Below are positions 24,582 through 32,568 of a DNA stretch of 64,000 bases, one piece after another; position 1 is the first letter of the stretch, and each line of letters begins with the position of its first letter. Source of the stretch: Planctomycetota bacterium (GTDB taxonomy: Bacteria > Planctomycetota > Planctomycetia > Planctomycetales > Planctomycetaceae); contig JAFEBS010000045.1 of the NCBI GenBank assembly GCA_018242525.1, positions 21,849-85,848 of the forward strand. The letters are read 5' to 3'. The notes under the pieces were generated by a model that searched no databases, was not told where the DNA came from, and saw only the letters and a program-made list of their open reading frames with translations. A program made the translations under genes and the position numbers.

Positions 24582-25337
24582 ATGAATGTTTCTGGACGTA
24601 TCGCACTGGTGACGGGTGGCAGCCGCGGGATCGGTCGGGCGATCGTATGCAGTCTGGCTGCTGCCGGGGCCAAGGTGGCCTTCGTCTATCAATCGAATCG
24701 CGAGGCCGCGGAACAACTGGCTGCGGAACAGAATGCCCTGGGGCATGAAGTCTGGGCGATCCAGGCGGACGTCAGCCAGCGTGCCGAAGTCGATTCCGTG
24801 GTGGAACAGGTGCTGGCAAAGTGGAACAAGATCGACATCCTGGTGAATAATGCGGGGATCATTCGCGACAGTCTGCTGCTGGCGATGTCGCCGGAGGACT
24901 GGCAGAAGGTGATCGACACCAACCTGACCAGCGTCTTCAGTTTTTGTCAGGCGGTCCTGCGTCCGATGATGTCGGCGCGGTATGGCCGGATTGTCAACAT
25001 GTCCAGTGTGTCAGCAGACTTCTCGAATCCCGGGCAGGCCAACTACGCGGCCAGCAAGGCGGGGATCGAAGGGTTTTCGCGGTGCATGGCGACCGAATAC
25101 GCGAAGCGCGGGATCACGGTGAACTGCGTGGCCCCGGGATTCATCGAAACCGACATGACAACGGCCGTGGTGAATGCGGCCGGGGACAAGATCAAGAGCA
25201 AGATTCCGGTGAAGCGGTTGGGGCAGCCGAGTGACATCGCAAACGCGGTGCTGTTCCTGGCCTCCGAAGAATCCGGCTATATCACCGGTCAGGTATTGAA
25301 GGTTGATGGCGGTCTGACGCTGGGTGGAACGGGTTGA
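24582..25337 (+). CDS. FabG-like 3-oxoacyl-ACP reductase
   Basis: A 251-residue short-chain dehydrogenase reducing 3-oxoacyl-ACP with NADPH. Rossmann motif TGGSRGIG, NNAG, the catalytic Ser in NMSSVSADF and YAASK (Tyr-x-x-x-Lys), and the C-terminal GGLTLGGTG are all present, and GFIETDMT is FabG-like. The ATG at 24582 has AAAAGGA 11 bases upstream; a TTG three codons earlier is possible. It sits between the first hotdog gene and the ACP gene in a same-strand cluster, so its partner ACP is probably the long one that follows. Confidence 0.93.
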   Translation: MNVSGRIALVTGGSRGIGRAIVCSLAAAGAKVAFVYQSNREAAEQLAAEQNALGHEVWAIQADVSQRAEVDSVVEQVLAKWNKIDILVNNAGIIRDSLLLAMSPEDWQKVIDTNLTSVFSFCQAVLRPMMSARYGRIVNMSSVSADFSNPGQANYAASKAGIEGFSRCMATEYAKRGITVNCVAPGFIETDMTTAVVNAAGDKIKSKIPVKRLGQPSDIANAVLFLASEESGYITGQVLKVDGGLTLGGTG

Positions 25338-25479
25338 GCTTCGATGGCGTTGACCGCAATTTGAGAATACGTGGGTTTGATTGACCGGTGCGTTGCCCCG
25401 ACGGTCGGTCATCAGTTTTGGGGCTGTTTCGCGAAACGAATCCGGGACACCGACCCGGACGTTCGCAGGAGAATGTTGG

Positions 25480-25875
25480 ATGCCTTCACGCGACGAAATC
25501 TTCGAGAAAGTCAAAGAAACACTGGTCGATGCCCTGGGTCTGGACGACGATGAAGTCACCGCGACTTCCCGTTTGAAAGCCGATCTGGGTGCCGAGTCGA
25601 TCGACTTCCTGGACATTGTGTTCCGCCTGGAACGGAATTTCGGCATCAGGATTCCCCGGAACGAGCTGTTCCCGGAAAGCCTGTTCACCGCCGATTCTGG
25701 TTTTGCCGAGAACGGTCGCGTGACGGAAAAGGGGCTGGCCGAACTGCGGCTTCGCCTGCCGCACGCCGATCCCGCCACGATCGATGCGCTCGCCAGCGAT
25801 CCAAAGGTGGAAAACGTCGAGGATCTGTTCACCGTGAACATGGTCGTGAATTTCCTGGCGTCCAAGCTGTCCTGA
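25480..25875 (+). CDS. Acyl carrier protein, unusually long
   Basis: A 131-residue ACP. The carrier core is normal: EKVKETLVDALGLD, then DLGAESIDFLDIVFRLE with the phosphopantetheine-bearing Ser, then NFGIRIP. After this comes an insertion of roughly 45 residues (SLFTADSGFAENG to ADPATIDALASDP) before the last helix (VEDLFTVNMVVNFLASKL). Standard ACPs have about 80 residues. The insertion suggests a dedicated carrier recognised only by the enzymes of this cluster. The ATG at 25480 has AGGAGA eight bases upstream. Confidence 0.92.
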   Translation: MPSRDEIFEKVKETLVDALGLDDDEVTATSRLKADLGAESIDFLDIVFRLERNFGIRIPRNELFPESLFTADSGFAENGRVTEKGLAELRLRLPHADPATIDALASDPKVENVEDLFTVNMVVNFLASKLS

Positions 25876-25928
25876 TCCCAATCTGATGGAGCGCCATCGG
25901 GAATCTGGTGGTATCCGAAGGACATCGA

Positions 25929-26423
25929 ATGCGCTGGTTCTGGATCGATCGTTTTACGGAATTCAAGAGTGGCTCGCATGCCAGGGCGATTAAGAACGTC
26001 ACGCTGGCCGAGGAGCACCTGCACGATCACCTGCCGGAGTTTCCGGTCATGCCGGCATCGCTGATGCTGGAGGGGATGGCGCAAACCGGCGGCATCCTGC
26101 TGGGCGAGCGGAACCAGTTTGCCCACGTCGTGATCCTGGCCAAGGTTCCACGGATGACGTTTCACAGTTGGGCGGTGCCGGGTGACACCCTGGTCTATTC
26201 GGCCAAACTGATTGAGGCCCGTGACGAGGGCGGGATGGTCGAGGTTCAGGCCCATGTGGGGGAGCGACTGGTCGCCGATGGCGAGATCGTGTTCGCCCAC
26301 GTGGATGAAGCGTTGGGGGGCGGCGCAAAAATCGACCAGAAGAACTTCGTGTTCTCCATCCTGCGGAGCGTCATGGAAATTGGCAAGGCGGGCGACGGGG
26401 CCGCGGGATCTCCGCCCGCCTGA
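25929..26423 (+). CDS. FabZ-like hotdog dehydratase (second copy)
   Basis: A 164-residue hotdog protein related to the one at 24024: WIDRFTEFKSGSHARAIKNV, then DHLPEFPVMPASLMLEGMAQ, keeping the catalytic His and Glu. Gly of the first copy's MPG is replaced by Ala, and the central helix reads GMAQTGG. It could be a second dehydratase with another chain-length preference, or an isomerase like FabA, or a partner subunit of the first copy. The ATG at 25929 follows GAAGGA by six bases. Confidence 0.88.
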   Translation: MRWFWIDRFTEFKSGSHARAIKNVTLAEEHLHDHLPEFPVMPASLMLEGMAQTGGILLGERNQFAHVVILAKVPRMTFHSWAVPGDTLVYSAKLIEARDEGGMVEVQAHVGERLVADGEIVFAHVDEALGGGAKIDQKNFVFSILRSVMEIGKAGDGAAGSPPA

Positions 26424-26517
26424 CTGTACCCGGCTGCCCGAACGAATATGATGGAAGCGCGGCCGTGATCCGGATGAGGGTCGCGTGACCTGATCCCGCT
26501 GCTGAGAGGAATTCGCC

Positions 26518-27801
26518 ATGAGACGACGAGTCGTAGTCACCGGAATGGGAGCCGTCACACCGATCGGCCAGACGGTAGAAGACATGTGGAAGTCTTTGCA
26601 GGAGGGGAAGAGCGGGATTGGCCTGATCACACACTTCGATGCTTCGCACTTTCCGACCAAGTTCGCCGCCGAAGTCAAGAACTTTGACCTGGGCAAGTAC
26701 GTGGATGACCCCCAGCGGTTTGAGTTTTCCGGCCGGAATATCCGGTTTGCCGTCGGTGCGGCCAAGCAGGCCATGGACGATTCCGGACTGCTGAGTGCAG
26801 GAATGGATCCCGCTCGGCTGGGAATCTACCTGGGTGCCGGCGAAGGACAGCAGGACTTCAACCTCGTGATGGGGCTGATCGCCGAATCGCAGCGGGATGG
26901 CCAGGTCGATCTGGAAGCGTTCACACGCTATGGGCTGCAGCGCCTGCACGCGCAAACAGAACTGGAACAGGAACCGAACATGCCCGCCGGACATCTGGCC
27001 GGCCTGTTCGACGCCCAGGGACCCAACCTGAACTGCCTGACCGCCTGTGCCGCCTCCAGCCAGGCGATTGGCGAGGCGACGGAAATCATCCGCCGCGGAG
27101 ATGCGGACGCGATGTTGTCGGGCGGAGCCCACAGCATGATTCACCCGTTCGGAGTGACGGGATTCAATCTGCTGACGGCGCTTTCGACTCACAACGAGGA
27201 CCCCCAGGGGGCTTCACGCCCGTTCGATCGCAATCGCGATGGATTTGTACTGGGTGAAGGGGCCGGCATGGTCGTGCTCGAAGAACTGGAACATGCCCGA
27301 AAGCGGGGAGCGCGAATCTATGGCGAAGTTGTCGGCTATGGTTCGACGGCCGATGCCTACCGAATCACGGACATTCATCCCGAAGGTCGCGGAGCCGTGG
27401 CCTGCATTCGGATGGCGATGCGGGATGCCAGCGTGAATCCCGAGGACATCCAGTACATCAATGCCCACGGAACCAGTACCGAAGTGAATGACAAGGTGGA
27501 AACCGCCGCGATCCGCCAGACGTTTGGAGACGCCGCCTACAAGACGCCCGTTTCCTCCATCAAGAGCATGATGGGTCACCTGATTGCCGCGGCGGGAAGT
27601 GTCGAAGCCATCACCTGCCTGCTGAGTATTCGCGATGGCGTGGTCCCACCCACCATCAACTATGAAACCCCCGATCCCGAATGTGACCTGGACTACATCC
27701 CCAACGTGGCGCGTGATCTGCCAGTGAAACGGGCCTTGTCCAACAGTTTTGGCTTCGGCGGACAGAATGTGTCTTTGATTTTTTCAGAATACGTTGCTTG
27801 A
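26518..27801 (+). CDS. Beta-ketoacyl-ACP synthase, FabF (KAS II) type
   Basis: A 427-residue condensing enzyme that elongates acyl-ACP with malonyl-ACP. The Cys-His-His triad is intact: nucleophile Cys in LTACAASSQ, His in NAHGTSTEVND, and His in SIKSMMGHLIAAAG; the C-terminal SFGFGGQN loop is present. The region 105-150 (GAGEGQQDFNLVMGL, then a charged stretch to EQEPNMP) differs from housekeeping FabF, fitting a special substrate. Ribosome-binding site GAGAGGAA lies before the ATG at 26518. A housekeeping FabF probably exists elsewhere; this copy belongs to the cluster. Confidence 0.94.
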   Translation: MRRRVVVTGMGAVTPIGQTVEDMWKSLQEGKSGIGLITHFDASHFPTKFAAEVKNFDLGKYVDDPQRFEFSGRNIRFAVGAAKQAMDDSGLLSAGMDPARLGIYLGAGEGQQDFNLVMGLIAESQRDGQVDLEAFTRYGLQRLHAQTELEQEPNMPAGHLAGLFDAQGPNLNCLTACAASSQAIGEATEIIRRGDADAMLSGGAHSMIHPFGVTGFNLLTALSTHNEDPQGASRPFDRNRDGFVLGEGAGMVVLEELEHARKRGARIYGEVVGYGSTADAYRITDIHPEGRGAVACIRMAMRDASVNPEDIQYINAHGTSTEVNDKVETAAIRQTFGDAAYKTPVSSIKSMMGHLIAAAGSVEAITCLLSIRDGVVPPTINYETPDPECDLDYIPNVARDLPVKRALSNSFGFGGQNVSLIFSEYVA

Positions 27802-27908
27802 GTAATCAGATCGCTGCCTGTGAAATTGTGCAGCCGACGGGCACACACTGTGTGCCCAGTTCCATCACAGCGTCGTGGTGGAAGCGATGACCCTCCGGGA
27901 GACTTGAC

Positions 27909-28856
27909 GTGACGTGGCTGCTTGTGACGCTCGTCGTGCTGATAGCCATCGAGCTTGCCGTGCGAGTGTACTACGTCCGCATCGTATTGCGGGTCTTCGA
28001 AACGAAGCCCCCGTTCGGTGTGCCGCTGTTTCAACCCGATCCCAATGCCGAATCGATTGAATTCACCACCAGCGATGGATTGACGCTGCGTGGCAGCCTG
28101 CATCATCGCCCCGAACGAACCGCCAAGGGATTGATCCTGTTCTGCCCGGAAACAGACGGCAGTCACTGGTCCGCGATCTCCTATTGCCATGCCTTGATCG
28201 AAGACGGGTTTGATGTCCTGTCGTTCGATTTCCGCGGCCAGGGGGAAAGCGATCCGCTGCCGGGATATGTTCCCAACCACTGGCCGACGATGTACGAAGT
28301 CGAGGATGTTCGCTCGGCGATCGATTACATCGCACGCCGGGAAGATCTGCAGGATCTGCCCCTGGGACTGATGGGGGTCAGCCGCGGTTCGACCATGGCT
28401 CTGATCGCGGCCGCGGAAAGCCCCAGCGTGCGGGCGGTCTGCTGCGAAGGAGCGTACTCCACCGACCTGCTGATGCTGTACTTTATCCTGCACTGGTCCC
28501 GGATTTACGTCCCCGCCTGGCTGCGTGTCCTGATTCCCATGTGGCACTACCGGCTGACGATGGTCATTGTCCGCTGGACCAGCCGGTTCCTGAGCCAGCG
28601 GCCCTACGTGGTCCTGGAACGCTGGCTGCCCCGGCTGAAAAACCGGCCGGTGCTGCTGGTGACCGGCGAACGTGACAATTACGTTCACCCTGATGTGGCG
28701 CGCGAACTGGTGAAGAACATGCACTCGCCCGTCGCCCAGGTCTGGACGGTCCCCCGCGCCAAGCACAATAAAGCCCGCACCGTGGCGGGTGCCGAATATG
28801 ATCGCCGGCTGACGGCCTTCTTTTCGCAGTTGGACGCCCCCGTCGCGGCGAGCTGA
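27909..28856 (+). CDS. Membrane-anchored alpha/beta hydrolase
   Basis: A 315-residue serine hydrolase with an N-terminal membrane segment (about 1-18, MTWLLVTLVVLIAIELAV). The nucleophile elbow is GVSRGS, the acid is Asp in VTGERDNYVHP and the base is His in PRAKHNKA; LSFDFRGQGES is the usual oxyanion region. At the end of the lipid cluster it may act as a thioesterase or acyltransferase that releases or hands on the acyl chain; that link rests on position only. The GTG at 27909 follows GGGAG by seven bases. Confidence 0.88.
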   Translation: MTWLLVTLVVLIAIELAVRVYYVRIVLRVFETKPPFGVPLFQPDPNAESIEFTTSDGLTLRGSLHHRPERTAKGLILFCPETDGSHWSAISYCHALIEDGFDVLSFDFRGQGESDPLPGYVPNHWPTMYEVEDVRSAIDYIARREDLQDLPLGLMGVSRGSTMALIAAAESPSVRAVCCEGAYSTDLLMLYFILHWSRIYVPAWLRVLIPMWHYRLTMVIVRWTSRFLSQRPYVVLERWLPRLKNRPVLLVTGERDNYVHPDVARELVKNMHSPVAQVWTVPRAKHNKARTVAGAEYDRRLTAFFSQLDAPVAAS

Positions 28857-29370
28857 TGCTCCTCGTGCTGATCTGCCCCGCGAACAGTTCCGACGGGGCA
28901 GGATTTCGTCAGATCAGGTATGCACTGAATGACTGGGACACACCAGGACGGTTGGCTCACCTTCCGGCAGAATCGTTCCAAACCAATCCTTGACATGGCG
29001 GGGATTTGAGTGGTAGCCTGACTTGGCATTTCCCATGTTCAGACTGTAGAAATCTCGTCGATGGATGGGAGCTCGATTCAATTCTTCGGCCACGATCCTT
29101 TCCCTTGTCCATCCTTCATTCGTGCCGTATTCTTCCCATCTCTTCGTTTTAATCGCTTCGTTCGTCAGGATCGCCAAACTCATTCAGGATCAATAGTCCG
29201 AACGTGCGGGCAGCCGTGGGACGGGCGTGACAGAAGCGGAGCGAATCGGTGTTGACTGGTGGCAAAACATTTTTTTCGCAGGTAGTCTGTCTGCAGAGAA
29301 CTCGACGCACTGAAGAATAAGCCCGCTGAATCACTGCAAGACGGTTTCGTGATAACTAAGGGATGGCCCC
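28857..29370. other. Intergenic region with one doubtful small frame
   Basis: No repeat or RNA is recognised. The 89-codon minus frame at 28914-29183 is the only candidate gene and is listed separately. Confidence 0.55.
28914..29183 (-). CDS. Doubtful small hypothetical protein
   Basis: The frame gives 89 residues with an ordinary amino-acid mix (MSLAILTNEAIKTKRWEEYG, later NPRHVKDWFGTILPEGEP) in a locally AT-richer stretch. It has no ribosome-binding site and I recognise no family. It may be a small gene, a remnant or chance. Confidence 0.25.
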   Translation of the reverse strand: MSLAILTNEAIKTKRWEEYGTNEGWTRERIVAEELNRAPIHRRDFYSLNMGNAKSGYHSNPRHVKDWFGTILPEGEPTVLVCPSHSVHT

Positions 29371-30855
29371 GTGCGAGACTTGAATGTGACCTCGTTGACC
29401 GTCCACCTGCGGAATGCCGCTCCGTCGCGCCCGACATGTGTCCTGATTGCGTTCTTTGCCCTGGCAGTGACCCTGGACAATCTGGCTGATGCCCAGGTGC
29501 ATAGCCAGGCCCCGCCCGGCGGGCCGCCGGGAGCGCGACCGGGAATGATGCCGCCAGGAATGATGCCGGGCGGACGCCAGCCGACAGGGGCGCCAATCCC
29601 TGGATCGGCGACGGGTGGTCGCGGACCGGCTCCCGAGTTCAAATTCGACCCGGACAAACTGCCGGATAATTACGTCCCGCCAGCGGTCAAAGACCCGGTG
29701 ATGGAGATCGATAATCCGCTGACCGACGACTTGGACAAGTTGAAAAAGGATCTGGCCAAGTATGGGACATCGATGCGGACGGCCCGGTCAACCGACGCAG
29801 ATAAGGTTCTGATTCGCAATGGGTTGCGTTACCGCCTGGCGCTGATGACATTGAAAGACAATCGAGTCTCCCTGAGCAAGCTGCACGACGATTTGCTCCG
29901 GGATTTGAACTCGGCCGCCCTCGCGCCGGATGTCGCCAAAGCATCCAACGTTCGAGATTTCCGCCAGCTTGTACTGCGCGAGTTGCTCAGCCAGGTCACT
30001 CCCTTGCTGACCAGCGATCCCGACCTGAAAACGACGCAGAATTTCTACGTCCGCATGCATCTGGTGATTCTGCTGGGCGAGCTGAATATCACCGAGGAAA
30101 ACACCAAGCTGGCGCTGACCCAGGAGGCCTATGCCCCTGTTTGCGAACCACTGTTGAACGTCGTGACGGACCCCAGGCAACCGGAAGCGATCAAGATCGT
30201 CGCCGTCAATGGCTTGGTTCGGGTTCTGCGACTGGGGAACGTGACGACGCAGGTCCGCTCCAAGATTGCCGAAGGCCTGGTTGCCGAATTGAAGAACAAG
30301 AAGGCGTACTCGTGGTACCAGATGCGCCTGGCGGGCGCGTTGGCGTTTGTCGATGTGGATTTGGATCAGTCGCGTGCCCCTTCCGTTGCCATTCTGCGGG
30401 CGATCCTGGCCGATGACGAGCGGACTTGGGCCGTGCGTGCCGAAGCCGCCAAATCGCTGGGGCGGGTTCACCTTCCAACCACTGTCAATCCCCCGGTCGT
30501 AACACAGGATATTGCCGCATTCGCCTTGAAGCTGGCCAAGGCCGCTCAGCAGGCGCCTCCGCAAAACGCCCGTGACCCGAAATGGCGGTCTGAGTTCTTC
30601 AAGGTTTATCTGGCCTTCCAACCACTCGATGCGACCGATCTGATGGCGGATAAGAAGGGCAAGGCGGGGCTGTTGAACAATCCCGCCGCCAACGCCAAAC
30701 CAGCGTACAACCTGATCGTTCCCCTGGTTGCGGGCATCCTGCATGGGCAGCGGTTAACCGTTCAGGCCGTGCAGACTCTGGAAGCTTATGTGACGCCGGC
30801 CCCCGCGCAGACCGAAATCAAGCCTCCGTCTCCCATGGAAGTCGGGAAGCAGTAA
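29371..30855 (+). CDS. Secreted helical-repeat protein of unknown function
   Basis: A 494-residue protein. Residues 1-41 carry a long signal peptide (CVLIAFFALAVTLDNLADA). A Pro/Gly/Met-rich linker follows (GGPPGARPGMMPPGMMPGG). The remainder is alpha-helical with HEAT-like spacing, for example VCEPLLNVVTDPRQPEAIKIVAVNGL and WAVRAEAAKSLGRVH. No catalytic motif is visible. The GTG at 29371 follows AAGGGATG. Similar secreted repeat proteins are frequent in planctomycetes, without known function. Confidence 0.8.
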   Translation: MRDLNVTSLTVHLRNAAPSRPTCVLIAFFALAVTLDNLADAQVHSQAPPGGPPGARPGMMPPGMMPGGRQPTGAPIPGSATGGRGPAPEFKFDPDKLPDNYVPPAVKDPVMEIDNPLTDDLDKLKKDLAKYGTSMRTARSTDADKVLIRNGLRYRLALMTLKDNRVSLSKLHDDLLRDLNSAALAPDVAKASNVRDFRQLVLRELLSQVTPLLTSDPDLKTTQNFYVRMHLVILLGELNITEENTKLALTQEAYAPVCEPLLNVVTDPRQPEAIKIVAVNGLVRVLRLGNVTTQVRSKIAEGLVAELKNKKAYSWYQMRLAGALAFVDVDLDQSRAPSVAILRAILADDERTWAVRAEAAKSLGRVHLPTTVNPPVVTQDIAAFALKLAKAAQQAPPQNARDPKWRSEFFKVYLAFQPLDATDLMADKKGKAGLLNNPAANAKPAYNLIVPLVAGILHGQRLTVQAVQTLEAYVTPAPAQTEIKPPSPMEVGKQ

Positions 30856-31212
30856 CCCGACCGCCCAGCCTGCATCCGCCGACTCAGTTCGTTTTGAGCT
30901 GGGTACCTCCACGGCAGTCTCCTGAGTCGGCCGTATCCATCGGGCCGGATGGTCACCTTTCGATTCACTCGTCGGTGCTCTTCGGGACTGCCTGCATCCG
31001 TACGCCAAACCTCAATTCCCATCGTAAATTGCATTGATGGGGGACGTTTTGTACGATTTCCTCACCATTGTCTGCCGGGATGGTCAAATCGTGCAACTGG
31101 TCTTATGGCCGCTGTGCGACAATCACCGTGATGCCTCGGCACCAATCGGTCCATGAATCCGATCGTCAGGTTCATGGCCTCGTGGACTCGACAAACAAAG
31201 GATGGAGTGAGC
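30856..31212. other. Intergenic region with a long-loop inverted repeat
   Basis: Contains CCGACTCAG/CTGAGTCGG (30879-30930) and no gene that I can support. Confidence 0.6.
30879..30930. terminator. Possible hairpin, nine-base stem with long loop
   Basis: CCGACTCAG at 30879-30887 pairs with CTGAGTCGG at 30922-30930. The loop is 34 bases and no T-run follows, so termination is only a suggestion. Confidence 0.35.
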
Positions 31213-32346
31213 ATGCGCCGAATGTTTTGCAGCCTGATCGCCGCATCGATGATGATGGCTGTCGGATATCCGACGGTCTTTGCGCAGGATGCCGAAAAGA
31301 AAGAAGAAAAGCCTGCGGAAAAGAAGGACGAAAAGCCCGCTGACAAGCCGGCCGACAAACCCGCTGACAAACCCGCTGACAAACCGGCGGACAAGCCTGC
31401 TGGCCCCGAGTTCAAAGAAGCTGTCATTCATCTCGACAACCCATCGGGTGTGTGCGTCCATCCGGGAACTGGCCATGTGTTCATTACATCGCGCCAGGGG
31501 GTGTTCCGCCTGGTCCCCGGCAAGCCCGGTAAGATCTACCTGGAAGTGGAAGGCTTTCCCACGGACGTCTACGGCAAGGGCCCGAAGTACAACATCGGCC
31601 CCCTCGGTTGCACCCTGTGGGGAACTGATCGCCTGGTCGTACCCGATGGCAGCCGTCCCGACGGCGAAGAACTGGTCCGGATCTACAAGATCGAAGACGC
31701 TCTGCCCGCCAAGCCTCGCAAGGAAACGGAAGCAGAATTCACACTCGGCCCGATCAAGGGAACTGGTGAAGGAGCCAAGGGGGAAGGAAACTTCTACCAG
31801 GCGGTCGTCTGGAACGACGCCATCTACGTCACCTCGAATGGCGACGACACCAAGGGCTGGATCGTGGTTTCCAAGATTGCCGACGGCAAGCCTGGCGAAC
31901 TGACGCCGACGATCGCCACCAAGGAAGCGACTCAAGTCGATGCTCCCGTGGCCATCGCCGTTTCCCCGGACAAGTCACAATTGGTTGTGGGTCAAATGGG
32001 AGAAGTCAACGTTCCCGGCGACGCACTGTTGACCATGTACGACAAAGACGGAAAGCTGGTCAAGAGCTACAAGACCGGATTGCATGACATCACGGGCCTG
32101 GCCTACAGCCCCAGTGGCAAGTTGTATGCAACTGACTTTGCCTGGGCGGACGCAAGCCAGGGGGGACTGTTTGAGCTGGTGATCGAAGGTGAAGAAGTGA
32201 AGCCCAGGAAGATCATCGGTCTGGATCGGCCGACAGCACTCGCCTTCGACAAGGGCGGGGCTTTGTACATCAGCGTGTTCGGGACCGGCAAGAATACCGG
32301 CGACAAGCCCGCCGGCGGCCTGATCCGCCTGGAGCCCGGTCTGTAA
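31213..32346 (+). CDS. Secreted beta-propeller protein with (DKPA)n linker
   Basis: A 377-residue protein: signal peptide (about 1-24, ending VFAQ), a highly charged linker of repeated Lys-Pro-Ala-Asp tetrapeptides (residues about 25-65), then a propeller-like domain with NPSGVCVHPGTGHVFITS, APVAIAVSPDKSQLVVG, GLAYSPSGKLYATD and ALAFDKGGALYISVFG. These resemble NHL/SGL blades. No active site is evident. The ATG at 31213 follows GGAG by five bases; an upstream in-frame start at 31153 lacks one and would bury the signal peptide. A clear terminator follows. Confidence 0.85.
   Translation: MRRMFCSLIAASMMMAVGYPTVFAQDAEKKEEKPAEKKDEKPADKPADKPADKPADKPADKPAGPEFKEAVIHLDNPSGVCVHPGTGHVFITSRQGVFRLVPGKPGKIYLEVEGFPTDVYGKGPKYNIGPLGCTLWGTDRLVVPDGSRPDGEELVRIYKIEDALPAKPRKETEAEFTLGPIKGTGEGAKGEGNFYQAVVWNDAIYVTSNGDDTKGWIVVSKIADGKPGELTPTIATKEATQVDAPVAIAVSPDKSQLVVGQMGEVNVPGDALLTMYDKDGKLVKSYKTGLHDITGLAYSPSGKLYATDFAWADASQGGLFELVIEGEEVKPRKIIGLDRPTALAFDKGGALYISVFGTGKNTGDKPAGGLIRLEPGL
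31342..31401. repeat. Five 12-base tandem repeats coding DKPA
   Basis: Units GACAAGCCGGCC, GACAAACCCGCT (twice), GACAAACCGGCG and GACAAGCCTGCT. They encode a charged linker after the signal peptide and are prone to length change by slippage. Confidence 0.9.
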
Positions 32347-32372
32347 TCTACGGACAAAGACTGAAGACTTCG

Positions 32373-32410
32373 AACAAAGCCCCGACTTTCAGCCGGGGCT
32401 TTGTTGTTTG
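32373..32410 (+). terminator. Rho-independent terminator after the propeller gene
   Basis: AACAAAGCCCCG pairs with CGGGGCTTTGTT around a nine-base loop (ACTTTCAGC), followed by GTTTG, 26 bases after the stop codon. Confidence 0.8.
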
Positions 32411-32425
32411 GATGGCCCATACAAA

Positions 32426-32552
32426 GGTAGTCCTGTCGCTCCGAGACAGGAAACGAGATCGCAGACAGACCCTTCAAACCAGTTCCCGCTGATTCGCACT
32501 CATTGCGTTTCTGCCAATCGCGCCACCTGTCTCGGAGCAACAGGGCTACCTT
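32426..32552. repeat. REP-like hairpin family 3, inverted pair
   Basis: Forward unit 32426-32450: GGTAG foot, then stem CCTGTC/GACAGG around GCTCCGA. Reverse unit 32526-32552 reads on the minus strand as AAGGTAGCCCTGTTGCTCC and so on. The 75-base spacer is unique. A third unit is at 44174-44201. Confidence 0.85.
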
Positions 32553-32568
32553 CCATCTGCGAAAGTTG

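Noticed and set aside
25011..26774. A 587-codon minus-strand frame across fabG, ACP, hotdog and KAS genes
   Set aside because: Antisense to four well-supported genes; composition is that of a GC-rich shadow frame.
24024..28856. Ladderane or polyunsaturated fatty acid synthase cluster
   Set aside because: No radical SAM, desaturase-like or multidomain PfaA-type gene is present in the cluster.
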